Source: Amoebophrya sp. A120 | Lineage: Eukaryota > Sar > Dinophyceae > Syndiniales > Amoebophryaceae | DNA: 64,000 nucleotides | NCBI GenBank assembly: GCA_905178155.1 | Contig: CAJINV010000002.1 | Span: forward strand, 1,215,809-1,279,808 | Direction of reading: 5' to 3' | Part shown: positions 21,537 to 32,193 of the stretch, piece by piece | How the letters are laid out: each line of letters starts with the position of its first letter | Position numbering within the stretch: position 1 is the first letter of the stretch | Position numbers and translations under genes: made by a program | Notes under the pieces: model-generated | Databases searched by the model: none | Told to the model about the DNA's origin: nothing | What the model saw: only the letters and a program-made list of their open reading frames with translations

Positions 21537-22943
21537 CTACACCTCAGGACCCACAGGGTCTACAACTCCTGAAGAAAGCCTATCTGCAAGAACCACGTCA
21601 ACATCATCTGTGGCCTGTTCTTGCGCAGGAGCTCCACCTACTTGCGCTTGTTGCAATTTCAGTGCTTGAATATCCGCAATGACGTTCATAATACGGTAGG
21701 GCACGTTGTATCCACGCGTGTATTCTTGTAGGGTCTCGTCGTACTCCTCATCCTCATTATCCCCGTCCACAAACTCGGCCTCAATCGTTTCTACGGCCTC
21801 GTTTCTGGCCCTTTCCGCGGCCGCGGCAATCTCGCGCAAAAGGCCAACGTCGTCGAGGAGCCAGAGATCGATCGGAACCGCCTCTATCAGGTCGGCCGCC
21901 ATCAGAAAACCGCACGCAGGTTCCTTTGGTAAATTATGCGCCAAGCCCCGCGTGGGGTGCTTGCGACAGTACCAGGAGCTGCGGCCGCGGCCGTATTTCT
22001 CATCGGCATTCCCCAGTATTTCACATCGGATACTTGGTCCGAATTCCGCGCGGGCCGAGGGTTCTTTAAGTAGTGATCGGCAAAGGATTCTCACGTAGTA
22101 AAAGCTCTGCCAGAATGCGCTCACGCCGCGCTTGAAGATCGGGTCAACGTCAAGTCCCTCCCAAGCCTTATTGTCTTTAAAAAAAACGCTCATGGCTGGG
22201 GTAATTCTGTCCCATATCGTGGTTGTGAACATTGCGTGAAACGCGTCGTAGCAGAAGAAGACTTGGCGCTCGCGGTCTACATGACGGATCTGATTGTGCA
22301 GAACGGCGTCTAGCGATCGGTTGAACGGCGTCAAGGGCGGAGGGTTTCCATTTTCGTCGACCTCCGCGCGAACCTGGTGCCATTCGTCGTCGTTCGGTGC
22401 CTCGGCGTCATAATCGAAGGAGGGCCGCAACGGATCCACAGTCGGGCCGTCCCAATCGACAATTAAAAGGCCCAGGAGGAAGACTATCGCATCCACTCCC
22501 TCAGTGTAGTACCACCAACCCGGCTTCTCACTCGCAGGCAGTGCTTTTAGGACTGCGGTATCAATGACACCTTCCCGTACTCCGTAGAGATCCGGGCCAG
22601 CGACGAGCACCCGCATTTCGCGCGACGCTGGAATTTGCGACACTTCCGTGATGGGCTCAGCCGTTTCCAAATCCAGAAACCGGATGAGGCAAGGTGGCAT
22701 GGGAGGTGTGCGCAAGCTACCCTTGTTAGGGTCCAGTCTTTGCTCAGATAGTTCCTTCGCGGCAGCCGCTTGTATGGCATGCAAGGAGGTTGGCACTGCG
22801 GAAAACTGAATCTCATCACCACTGGCCTTCGTGCAAACGAACCTCACCGCCTGCTCCCTGCTGGTCGTGTCAATGGCGGCCCGCGCAGGAGAGCCAGCGA
22901 CAGCGTTGAGGTTGGAACTGGTAGTTTGTTCTTCATCCGCCAT
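21537..22943 (-). CDS. Gene 3: hypothetical protein, intronless paralogue of gene 4
   Basis: A single 468-residue exon starts MADEEQTTSS. Residues about 32-115 (FVCTKASGDEIQFSA to EMRVLVAG) look like a beta-grasp or ubiquitin-like unit. The rest is a mostly helical domain with conserved aromatics (PGWWYYTEGVDAIVFLLG, FWQSFYYVRIL, FLMAADLIEAVPIDLWLLDD) and an acidic patch (DGDNEDEEYDE). The same order of motifs is found in gene 4, downstream on the right: FILTNASGDEIH, CLIRLLDIETSEPIT, PGFFYYVEGKIDVTEFL, FWESFFYIRNLGLSLL, FLIAADLVEWVPTEQW. No known family is recognised. The two genes are tandem duplicates; gene 3 has no introner. Confidence 0.85.
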   Translation of the reverse strand: MADEEQTTSSNLNAVAGSPARAAIDTTSREQAVRFVCTKASGDEIQFSAVPTSLHAIQAAAAKELSEQRLDPNKGSLRTPPMPPCLIRFLDLETAEPITEVSQIPASREMRVLVAGPDLYGVREGVIDTAVLKALPASEKPGWWYYTEGVDAIVFLLGLLIVDWDGPTVDPLRPSFDYDAEAPNDDEWHQVRAEVDENGNPPPLTPFNRSLDAVLHNQIRHVDRERQVFFCYDAFHAMFTTTIWDRITPAMSVFFKDNKAWEGLDVDPIFKRGVSAFWQSFYYVRILCRSLLKEPSARAEFGPSIRCEILGNADEKYGRGRSSWYCRKHPTRGLAHNLPKEPACGFLMAADLIEAVPIDLWLLDDVGLLREIAAAAERARNEAVETIEAEFVDGDNEDEEYDETLQEYTRGYNVPYRIMNVIADIQALKLQQAQVGGAPAQEQATDDVDVVLADRLSSGVVDPVGPEV

Positions 22944-23866
22944 GTTCGTTGTTCGTACAACAAAGCGTTGATTCGACCTAGAAGGACTAAAGCAATGGAG
23001 GTCTTTTCTAGGTTATATGATTTTCTAGTGCGTATAGCGTTTCTATCCATCAAATCCCAGGTAAGAGGACACGGCTTTTCCTGTCTCTAGCATCACAATT
23101 CGACTAACCCCTTGACGATGCGTTAGAAAGAAGAGCGAAACTACGAGTGACTAGCAGGGACGATCACGACAGAGATGAACGAAGATCACAATTTTACATT
23201 CTTGTACTAACAAACAGAACATCTTGTTACATAGATACAATTTGAAACCGAGGGAGCAAGCAGATCATCAAAGACTGCGCATGGGCATCGAGATCGAAAA
23301 GCATTAAAGATCGTAAAAAATTCAACTTCAAGGAGCGGATCAACAAGATTTTCGTCGCCAACTTCAGATTTGTGCTTTAGATGACCAGTTCGTGCCTGAC
23401 GATTACTATGGAGGGACAGAAATGCTTTCATTTTTGCTGACAAGATCTTGAATTTCTAGGACTTGGTGGTGTGGTATGCATGATTCATCTTACTGCAAAA
23501 AAATTTCATGACGACGATGGACTTACACACCGACGACAATTTCTGGCTCCTATGTGACTGCGGCAAGCGAGAACCGCGCATGATCCTGACCATATCCATC
23601 CGCATTCATTGACGAAGAAATTCGTTGAGTATTATGTGCTGGACGAACAGATGCGGAAAGCACCTCGGGGTCAAATAGGACTACGTCTGCGGAGTTCATC
23701 ACACGAGCAACATCATTATGAAGATGCGTTTGCGTACTAGGTGCCTTCAAAAATGCATTCATTTTCTTCGTAAAGTAACCACGAGCTTTTCACAGCTGGG
23801 GGCGCGCCGGTCATGAACGTGATTCTTCAGTATGGCAATTCAAAATCAGGACGAGCACCGACTAGC
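22944..23866. other. Intergenic region between genes 3 and 4
   Basis: No supported gene is present. The region is AT-rich, with small ORFs on both strands and no repeats of note. Confidence 0.45.
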
Positions 23867-25857
23867 TTATCCTGAGGCTACTTCATCCCCACTATCCTCG
23901 CCTTCTTCCTCTTCAGAATCGTCCTCGTCGCAAGAACTTCCGTCATCTTCGCTACTGCCCGTCGCATCCTCCTCTTCGTCCTCGTCCTCGACGTGCGCGA
24001 AAAGATATCCTGTGCAGACGTATCGCACTCGTAGGTACTAGTCGCATTCATGCATCACAATTTTCCATCTTAAGCTACAACCGCACTACAAAAACGTATC
24101 CCATTTCGTCTCACGCTGAGAAAATTTGTCTTGCGACAATTTTGTTTTTTTTTTCTAGGCTTTGGCTTCTCAGGAAGGAAAGCTTGGCATGAAATTTCTA
24201 GTTGTACTACCACGACACTTCTGCGATTCATAAAAGAATATCCGCGACGACATCCAGGATACTGCCTTGCGCGTCGGAATACAAATGTTCTTGTCTATCG
24301 CAAAGGAAAAAAGTTGCGCCAGGTGTACTGCAAGTGCGAGAAGTGATCCATCGATGAGCATCAACATTACACATTCATCAGTATTTGATGCCTTGCGTGA
24401 CAAGTATCCCTGCAGTTCTTGTTCTGAATCATGATGGTCGGCAACTACACAGAGCTTTAGATGAACTAGCGCAGCTTTTTTCGGGAGTATTTGCACATAG
24501 CAACGACACCCGCATCCTCTTCGCCATCAAGAAGCAAATCCTTAGCAAGCCTCTGTTGCTTAAACGCCGCTGTTGCGACGTCGCGCAAAATGCTAGCGTC
24601 GTCGACGGTCCATTGCTCTGTGGGAACCCATTCAACCAGGTCCGCCGCAATCAAAAAAATGCTCGCAGGTTCGTATTTTTCTGGGACATCAAAACTTACG
24701 GTGTCGTCCAAGCAACAAGGCCAGGGACTGCCCTCTCGGTACTTTTCCTTGCACGTGTCCAGCAGGACTTCCCGGATCCTAGAGATGGCGTATGGGGTTC
24801 TCAAACGTTACACTCTCACCTGTAGAGCGCGCTTTTATCATGCAAAATTGCCACAAGCCGCCGCACGAACTCGATCATCAAGGTGCCTCGCGTGACAAAT
24901 TCGCGAAGGGCTAAACAGCAACGGAATCCATCCAGCAGAATTTGTAATGCAAGACACCCAATCTTCCCGCTTCCCCTTTTGCTGTTCTTGCGTCACAAAT
25001 TTATGTCGTAGTTGAGAATGTAACATTTGGGAACTCCATATGGCAGCTCTGCCGCGTATCAGGTCGTTTTCCAGGTCCTCCACCAGCAGCGATAATCCGA
25101 GGTTCCGAATATAAAAAAACGATTCCCAAAACGACTGCGCGTACACGTCGAAAGCTTCTCGCGTGTAGGGCTCCTGGGTGGAAAAAACCCTCTGGTTGAT
25201 AATTGGTTCCAAATTGTTCCAAATCTTCCCGAGGAAGATTAGCTCAAAGGCCTCCAAGAAAAAATCCAATTGCTGATCGTCGCTGGCGTGGCCGAGGTAG
25301 CTGTGCAATACAAAATCCAGCTCCTGCTCTTGGTGGTCCTCGTTTATTCCTGGAACGCCGTGCCGATCGTAGTTGAAGCTCGGATTCGCGCTGCTGCCGC
25401 GCGGGCAATTCTCGTCAAAAATGACCGCCGCCAGAAATTCTGTTACGTCGATTTTTCCTTCCACGTAGTAGAAAAAACCCGGCCTGTCATCCGGCGGAAG
25501 CCTCACCAGAGCTTCATAATCTTTTCCTCCGCCAAAGTTGTCTGCGCCGGCAACGACAATTTGCATGTGGTGATTTTCCGGAAGCGGCGTCGTTTTGGTG
25601 ATGGGTTCCGAAGTTTCGATATCCAAAAGCCGGATTAGACACGCCGGGATCGGCTTATTTTTATTTTGACCCGGAAGATGATCCTCCTGCCGCGCAGACA
25701 GTTCCTTCGCAGCAGCTTCTTTCACCGCTTGCAACCGCGGCGCGGCATTGACGTGAATTTCATCCCCGCTTGCATTCGTGAGAATGAAGGGGATAGTGAT
25801 TTCAGCTGGAGGTGCCGCTCCTGTCCCACGCGGGCTCGATGGGTTGGTGTCCGTCAT
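23867..25857 (-). CDS. Gene 4: hypothetical protein, paralogue of gene 3 with three introners
   Basis: The ATG is at 25857 (MTDTNPSSPRG) and the stop TAA at 23869-23867. Four exons (25041-25857, 24490-24790, 24233-24295, 23867-24005) join across introners of families D, E and B. The length is 434 residues, and the coding sum is an exact multiple of three. The N-terminal beta-grasp-like unit and the helical domain follow gene 3 closely. Exon 3 (EHLYSDAQGSILDVVADIL) matches gene 3 NVPYRIMNVIADIQ. Exon 4 is an acidic tail (EDEDEEEDATGSSEDDG). An apparent stop at 24466 lies inside the second introner and is not the gene end. Function unknown. Confidence 0.82.
24006..24232. mobile_element. Introner, decayed family B, in gene 4
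   Basis: The TIR TATCCTGTGCAGACGTAT is degraded and its partner even more so (TATGAATCGCAGAAGTGT). Flank aaaga is at 24001-24005 and 24233-24237. Removal joins ADIL to FAHVE. Confidence 0.85.
24296..24489. mobile_element. Introner, decayed family E, in gene 4
   Basis: The TIR TATCGCAAAGGAAAAAAG and its degraded partner (TACTCCCGAAAAAAGCTG) are recognisable. Flanks ttgtc and tttgc are similar. Removal joins AMCK to EHLY in the frame that matches gene 3. Confidence 0.75.
24791..25040. mobile_element. Introner, family D, in gene 4
   Basis: TIRs TATGGGGTTCTCAAACGT and TATGGAGTTCCCAAATGT. Flanks tggcg and tggca. Removal joins GRAA to ISRIR. Gene 3 has uninterrupted sequence at the matching place. 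Confidence 0.92.
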
Positions 25858-26809
25858 GATGATAGATCTTTTTTTCCAAAAGCGAGTAGATGAAAACGTC
25901 GAATCGCGGAGGTCAAGGTGACGGGCTTGTAGTTGCTGCGTAAACAAAAATTTCAACGATCCAGATTTGGTGCATCGCCTTGCTGCAACCAGTACAACCT
26001 CACACACGCACCTGAGTCTACATAGTAACCAAAACTTCGACCGGGACGGAGACCGCTGAAACAAGTAAGTATCTAATCTACTCCGCGCCTGCGGCTGGGA
26101 CCAGTTGTCGCCGAGGTAAGTATGGATACATCACGAGAGAACGAATGGACAGTGGTTTCCGTCTTGTTGTTGAGAGATCGTCTTCACGACAACGCTTGTG
26201 GAACCAGAAAATGAACCAGAGATCGCGCTCATCTGCTTCAAGGATCCTCCACAACGGTCGTATACGAAAACGTCTTATTCGTGAGAACACGCCCTACAGC
26301 TTTGGATTGCGGCAGTCGCGCCACCAAAAATAGCCGTCAAGATATCTGTCGTCTTGTACGCAGGATAATGCTGTTTTTTACAAGGATGCTTGCGCTTCTA
26401 ATCATCATGGAGTTCTGCTGCTGCTAGATAGCTGTACTAGGGGAAACAAACTTTCATTCACACATAGTACACGCACGGCATTTTCACATTCATTTTCTCG
26501 TTCGCAAAATTCTCTTTTCTAGTTTTGGTTGTAAACCGTCTGTATTCTCAACATCATTTCAACACTGTTGAATAGGAATCTCTCTCTTACAGGGTGTGGA
26601 GGTCCATCCTTTCCTCGTTTGAAAGGAATTGAAATTGTCTTAGGGTATTTGAAGTTTCCTGTTACTTTCTCGTACAAATGGATTATCGTTACTTTGCTTT
26701 AGTATGTAGATGTACTTTGACGCTTTTCTTTTTCTTTCATTTCGCCACGACAATCTATCCACTCCTCATTAATTTCAGCTCAGTTCTCTACTTCACACAC
26801 CACCGCATC
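25858..26809. other. Intergenic region between genes 4 and 5
   Basis: No supported gene is present. It contains the 5' region of gene 4 and a T-rich stretch near 26680-26760. Confidence 0.45.
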
Positions 26810-29800
26810 CTACTGCGCCCGCAACTGCATCATCGCCGGACCGCCGATGGGGTAGTATGGTGTTCTCAAATGTTACATTCTCAACTGTTACACGAATTAT
26901 GGCAAAAGTGAAAGGACAAGGAGGAAGATTGCGCCTTCTGCATTACAGATTTGGGACGGATTGTAGTGCTATTTAGCGCGTCGAGAAGTTGTCATGCTGA
27001 GAAGGCTTGATCGTGTGCAGAGAGATAGTGTTTTTGCATGACAAATTCATGCAACAGCTGAGAATGTAACAGTTGAGAACCGCATAGGTAGGCAAACGAC
27101 CTTGGCCTCTGCTGCCCTTGCGCGTTTGACGGGAGCTGAAAGCCCTGCGGGTGGTGTAGCTGGGTTGGGGGAACCTGTGGACAAGGTCAAATGTGAGTTT
27201 GTAGTGCTTTATCCGATTTGTATATTTTCATCATGCACGCAGGAACTGCAATGTGAAAGAAGAAGAACTTCCGATTCTACAATAGCACGACCGAATTTCT
27301 TCATCTGTCCTACATCCTCAAACCTGCTGCATCCCACCACCGCCGCCCATCACGCTGGCCTGCTGCTGCGGTGTTGGCTGCTGACTCGAGGATGCGTATT
27401 GTGGTGTTGCGGCGCTAGCACCGGTCGTGGGGAGTCTTGAGGAGCCGTAGGTTAGCATGTTCTCCTCGACCGTTCTCTGGAGATTTGTCTGTTGGCTCGT
27501 CATCAGCTTCTGAAACTCGTGGAACTCGCGGGATAGGTCCCGTAGGGGTATGCATTGCAAAAGCAAAAGCATCGCACTTGTACAAATTGCATGACAAATT
27601 TTCCCAGCATGAGAAATGAAACTTGTTATGTAGATTGAACTTGCGCAAGAGATTTGTAATGCAGGAATGCGATGAGATAGTTTTGCAATGCATAATTGTG
27701 TCATTCCATCTGTTCATGTTGTCCGCGAGATTTGCGATTGCCTGGTCGTGATCCACTCGCGTGCGCTTCAACTCCGTGGCGGTGTTCCTGGAGGGGTTTG
27801 CTTTGTTATTGGGTTGTTGTTTCTCATGCAAGATGCTGCATGCGAAGGCGACTTTGTCATGCAGCACAACAAGCACAATTTAAAATAAGTGATCGCCGTG
27901 TTTGTACTGTGAATTGAGCTCCAGCTCCGCGTAGTTCTTCATTAGACTTTGACTACTGTCCGCGGCTTATCAAATGTAAAAATGTCTGGGTCTGGAAGAT
28001 TCTGAGACTTGTCATGCACGTTTTGCATGGGCCATGATGTCTGTGATGCATGCCCTAGCATCACAGACTTTTTGAGGGCTTCGTGCTACCTACTCCGCAT
28101 GACAAATGCCCTCTCCGCGTAGCCAAAATTGCATTCCCGTTGCTGGTCATGCATTACAGATTTTTTTTGCAATCCAAATGCAGCATCACAAGTTCGGATT
28201 CTTCCAGACCCAGACATTTTCACATTTGATACGGCTAGCCGGTGCGTTTCCTCCCGTTGCACGCGGACCTGGGGTTATTTGTGGTGGAATTGTTTGTGTT
28301 TGACATTGATGACAGACTTTAATACAGACTCGCTGTGTCCTCCTCCTCGTCACTCTCTGAAATACTTACACATGAAGATCCACACTTTTAGGTCAATGCC
28401 TCTATTCCCCTCTTCTCAGACTTCGCTCGATGTGATTTACAAATTCCTTTGAAATTGTATCTAGCGCTTGCACAGCCGCTTGGGCGCTCTGAAGTAGAGC
28501 ACCTTCCCAAACGGTGTAAGTAGAGGACGCAGAAAATTTAGTTTTGGAAGACCTTTCTGACTCACTTTGGTACAAGAAAACCAAGCGAGCAAACGAGGTT
28601 CCGTGTTTTTAGTTCTGCGTGGCGGCGGCCTATTTCACTTCTAGTACTTCATTTTCCCCCTACCCCCCAGCGTGCATTTTTGCATTTTCTTTCACGTGAG
28701 ACAACAATTGTATCTAGCGCTTGCACAGCCGCTTGCGCGCTCGAAGGAGCATATCGCGAAACGGTGTAGAGGACGCAGAAAATTTAGTTTTGGAAGACCT
28801 TTCTGACTCACTTTGGTAGAAGGGAAGACCAAGCGAGCAAACGAGGTTCCGTATTTTAGAAGTTCTGCGAGGCCTATTTGACTTCTACTTCATTTTCCCC
28901 CTGCCCCCCCAGAGTGCATTTTTGCATCTTTTTACACGTGGTGAGAAAAGGATAATAATTGTATCTAGCGCTTGCACAGCCGCTTGCGCGCTCGAAAGAA
29001 CATATCGCGAAACGGTGTAGAGGACGCAGAAAATTTTAGTTTGGGAAGACCTTTCTGACTCACTTTGGTACAGGAAAAACCAAGCGAGCAAACGAGGTTC
29101 CACAGAGGTGATTTAGATTTTGTCTTCTTCTAGCAAGACTGACAATTCAAAGTTGGATTTTGTATTCTAGCATGACTTGTCATCTCTCAGAAAATCTAGA
29201 CCACCTGCTTCTTCTTGTTCTTCACTATCACTTCTTGCACTCAATTTCAGCATATACAACAGCACCATTCCGAAACAAAAGAGTTTCCAGTACCTCATTC
29301 AGCTCCGTCTGTAGCTGCAGTATCTGCGCCTGCTGCTGCTGTAGTGTTGAACTGTACTGCTTTTTCAGCCCCTCTATCTCGACCTGTCTATACTGCAACT
29401 GCTCGACCAGGGACTGATATGAACTGCAAAAGTATCGTACTAGTATAAATCGCATGACAAATTTCCTCAGCATGACAAAGAAAATTTGTAATGCGGATTT
29501 CACCTGAGAAATAAATTTGTAATGCATGAATGCGATTAGTACGAGTACGATACTTTTGCACGGGATAACTGGTAGTCCGCCGCGATTTCCTGGTCCGACT
29601 GCGCTTTGGACTTCTTATCCTGTGCAAAAGTATCGCACTCGTATTGCAGTCATGCATTACAAATCTTTTTGTTAAGGTAAATCAACATTACAAATTTTAT
29701 TTCTCATGCTGAGAAAATTTGTGATGGTGCACTTGTGCGACTACGAGACTTTTGCAATGCATACTTCTTCAGGGCCTGGAGCTCGTTTATCGTGTCCTGC

Positions 29801-30365
29801 AATCGCTCGCGGAGGTCGACGAGCTGTTGCTGCTGCTGTTGTTGCACAGTCGTGGCGTTGCGCTTGAAGTCCGAAAGCTCTTGGTTGTTGGAGGAAATAC
29901 CTGAAGATTTAGGGAGGAAGATTTTGGAGTTCATTTTCAGATTCGTATTCAGTTTCAGATGCATTTTTCGCGCCTGTGCAACATGACAACACAAGCCATA
30001 AAGATGTGTCCATCACCAGCAACTACGTTCTAACGTTCTTCTGTAAAAAAAAATCATACCATTCCTAACGATTCCCATCTCGGCTAGTATCTGCTGGAGA
30101 TTCCCGTTTGTCCTGTTTCTCATCTCCGAAAGCCATTGCGCGAACGCGAGGACTATGCATTGCAAAAGTATCGCACTAGTATAATTTGCATGACAAATTT
30201 TCTCAAGAACAAAAATGCAATTTGTAATGCTGTTTTCCCTTAGAAAATAGATCTGTCATGCATGGCTGCAATTAGTACGCGTACGATACTTTTGCACTGG
30301 ATAAGGACGGTGACGTCCACGTTTTCCATACTTTGCGAGGATGACGCGGCCATGGGATCGTTCAT
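26810..30365 (-). CDS. Gene 5: Gln-rich coiled-coil protein
   Basis: The ATG is at 30365 (MNDPMAASSSQSMENVDVTV) and the stop TAG at 26812-26810. The gene has six introners, three canonical GT-AG introns (29901-30059, 28269-29293, 27175-27323) and one short intron near 27807-27887 whose ends I cannot fix. The protein is about 340 residues, nearly all coiled coil (LVDLRERLQDTINELQAL; VEQLQYRQVEIEGLKKQY; LQLQTELNEV; SREFHEFQKLM), with a poly-Gln tract. The C-terminal tail is Gln/Pro/Gly-rich and ends GGPAMMQLRAQ. There is no signal peptide or membrane segment. A structural or scaffold role is plausible; no family is recognised. Confidence 0.8.
26856..27086. mobile_element. Introner, family D, in gene 5
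   Basis: TIR TATGGTGTTCTCAAATGT and complement. Flank ggtag is at 26851-26855 and 27087-27091. Removal joins SFAY to PIGG, just before the stop. Confidence 0.92.
27549..27694. mobile_element. Introner, family B, in gene 5
   Basis: Family B TIRs (TATGCATTGCAAAAGCAA). The flanks (agggg, attgt) no longer match, so the target repeat has decayed. The best in-frame join is NDTI to RDLS. Confidence 0.85.
27968..28231. mobile_element. Introner, family A, in gene 5
   Basis: Family A TIRs. Flank cggct is on both sides. Removal joins HRLA to ADSS. It is very similar to the copy at 8549-8810 across its interior. Confidence 0.93.
28455..29105. repeat. Tandem repeat of about 250 bp inside a gene 5 intron
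   Basis: Three copies start near 28455, 28708 and 28959, each opening with attgtatctagcgcttgcac; the third is partial. They share acgcagaaaattt, gaagacctttctgactcac and aagcgagcaaacgaggttcc. The array lies in the canonical intron 28269-29293 and explains its unusual length. Confidence 0.9.
29418..29567. mobile_element. Introner, family B, in gene 5
   Basis: Family B TIRs. Flanks actga and actgg. Removal joins ADYQ to SLVEQ. Confidence 0.92.
29616..29763. mobile_element. Introner, family B, in gene 5
   Basis: Family B TIRs. Flank cttct is on both sides. Removal joins ALKK to SKAQS. Only 48 bases of exon separate it from the neighbouring introner. Confidence 0.92.
30154..30303. mobile_element. 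Introner, family B, in gene 5
   Basis: Family B TIRs. Flank aggac is on both sides. Removal joins DVTV to LAFAQ. Confidence 0.93.
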
Positions 30366-32193
30366 GGTATTTGCGCTGCCTCAGCGAAGGAGCCTGAGTG
30401 GATCGGATCTGCGATCTTGTTGTTCCGTCGTGGTGTGCAATTCTAAAAATTATATGCAGATCTACTCTTGCTCTTGCAGCTGAAACTCCGTTGCGTCTCT
30501 CACTATTACAACGGATTGCTCATCAATACGGATATTCTGTTGCTTTTGTTCTTGTGACTAAAGATGCTAGTACCGGTTGTAAACTACATGGATCTTCCGT
30601 GCAGGTGCAGGTCTCTCGCCTCGGGGCATGCTAATAAAGCCAGCTCCATCAGCCTCATCCTCTGTAGGGGAATGAATATTTCTAGCTCCTGCAACGACCC
30701 TCAAAACAACTCCGCACACGTGACCTTTTCTCTCGCTGTACTCTCATCCCTGCACTGCAGGCTTAACGAAAGAAAAGAAAGACGAAAAAACAGCAAACAC
30801 CCCCGCCACCGCCTGAACAACAAAACTATTCTGCCGAGCCTTGAAACTCTCGTGTAGTTCTTCCGCATCATCATAGTGCGGCATTGATTTTTTTTCCTTT
30901 TTTCAAGTTTTTAGTTTTAGAAGTGTAGTTTGCGCGTTGATTGTTAGACTATGCGTGGCTCCAGACAAAGAAAACTAGCTGCTCGTAACAAAGTGGTCCT
31001 AAAGATAGCAACGAAGGTGTTTTTTTTTCCGAAATTAGCTCTGGCGGAGCGAGTTCGAAAAATAAATCCCTGTTCGTATAGTCATCAAACGATGCCATAA
31101 AAGCCAGCTCGATGCTGATGCTCATGTACCAACGTAATCTATCTCCGCTGCCTCGTGCCTCACTTCAATTTGCCAACATTGATGCCAACTGTTCTGGAAA
31201 TCAGACCCGAAAGCCTTTCACTCCTTATTTATCGCCAACCTTGCTGCGTGAAGCAGTCTTTCTTGTGCCAACAAATTCTGCTTTGCCTTTCCAAATCTGA
31301 ATCAGCCAACATCAAACCTATTCTTGCATCTCAATTGAAGATCAAGCAACATAAGCATGTCTTCAACAGCTGCACACAGTTTACTTGAGCTTCCGCTCAT
31401 GTTCCTGACATCTTATTCGCCAACATGTTTTGCCAACTGACAAGCAGCGAAGCTACTTGCCCTCCGACTCAACGCCAACTTTTTTTGCCTGCAAGAATCC
31501 CTATCTATTGTATGTGCTAACCAGACCTGAAGCTCGACAAAGCCGCGTTTTTTATTTCTGCCTTTCCTTTGATCCTTCCCAATCTTCGCGTCAAGAAAAA
31601 GACCGCAGCATAGTACGTCGTCGCTAATATGACGCCGACGTAAAAACGCTGCAGCTTTCTCTTCTTGCTTTGTGTACTATACCACCTGTTTGTCACTGCT
31701 TTTTCTTTTTTTACTATTTTTTGTGACAGAACAAGCGGTTCGTGACAGTGTTCCACCTAAAGTCGTACTTAGAGCGATAAAAATAGTGTGCCTGTGTTCG
31801 TTTTCAAAATATCACCTTCGTTCTTCCATTAAAAATCGGTATATCGGTTCTTCTAGCACGCTGAGCTTTCAGCTGTTCTTTCACGGCAGCCAAACACAAC
31901 GTACTAGAGGGAAACCGGAGGTGGTGCGCGCTTGAGGACATTTCAGGGTTGCAAGTAGTAAAGAGAGAAAGATGATGAGCTAAGATTCCGTAAAAGCTGT
32001 TCGTAAAAACCTCGTGGTCGTAAGTTGATAAATCCGTTGTAAATCCGTATCCGCGTGAAGTAGAAATAAAATCGCTTGTCTTTAAATGTTGAATGCATGT
32101 ATCTTGATCGTGACAATTCTTCTCGAAATAAAGCACCTCTTCCGAAGCACTTTATCCCCGCTCCAAATACAACCGGAGGCAGCTACTGTTCGC
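30366..32193. other. Intergenic region between genes 5 and 6
   Basis: No supported gene is present. At 31150-31480 the hexamer GCCAAC recurs at irregular spacing (at least seven times), which may be a decayed repeat. The rest is AT-rich with T tracts. Confidence 0.45.

Noticed and set aside
24466-24804. End of gene 4 at the stop near 24466
   Set aside because: That stop lies in a decayed family E introner. Two further exons downstream match gene 3.
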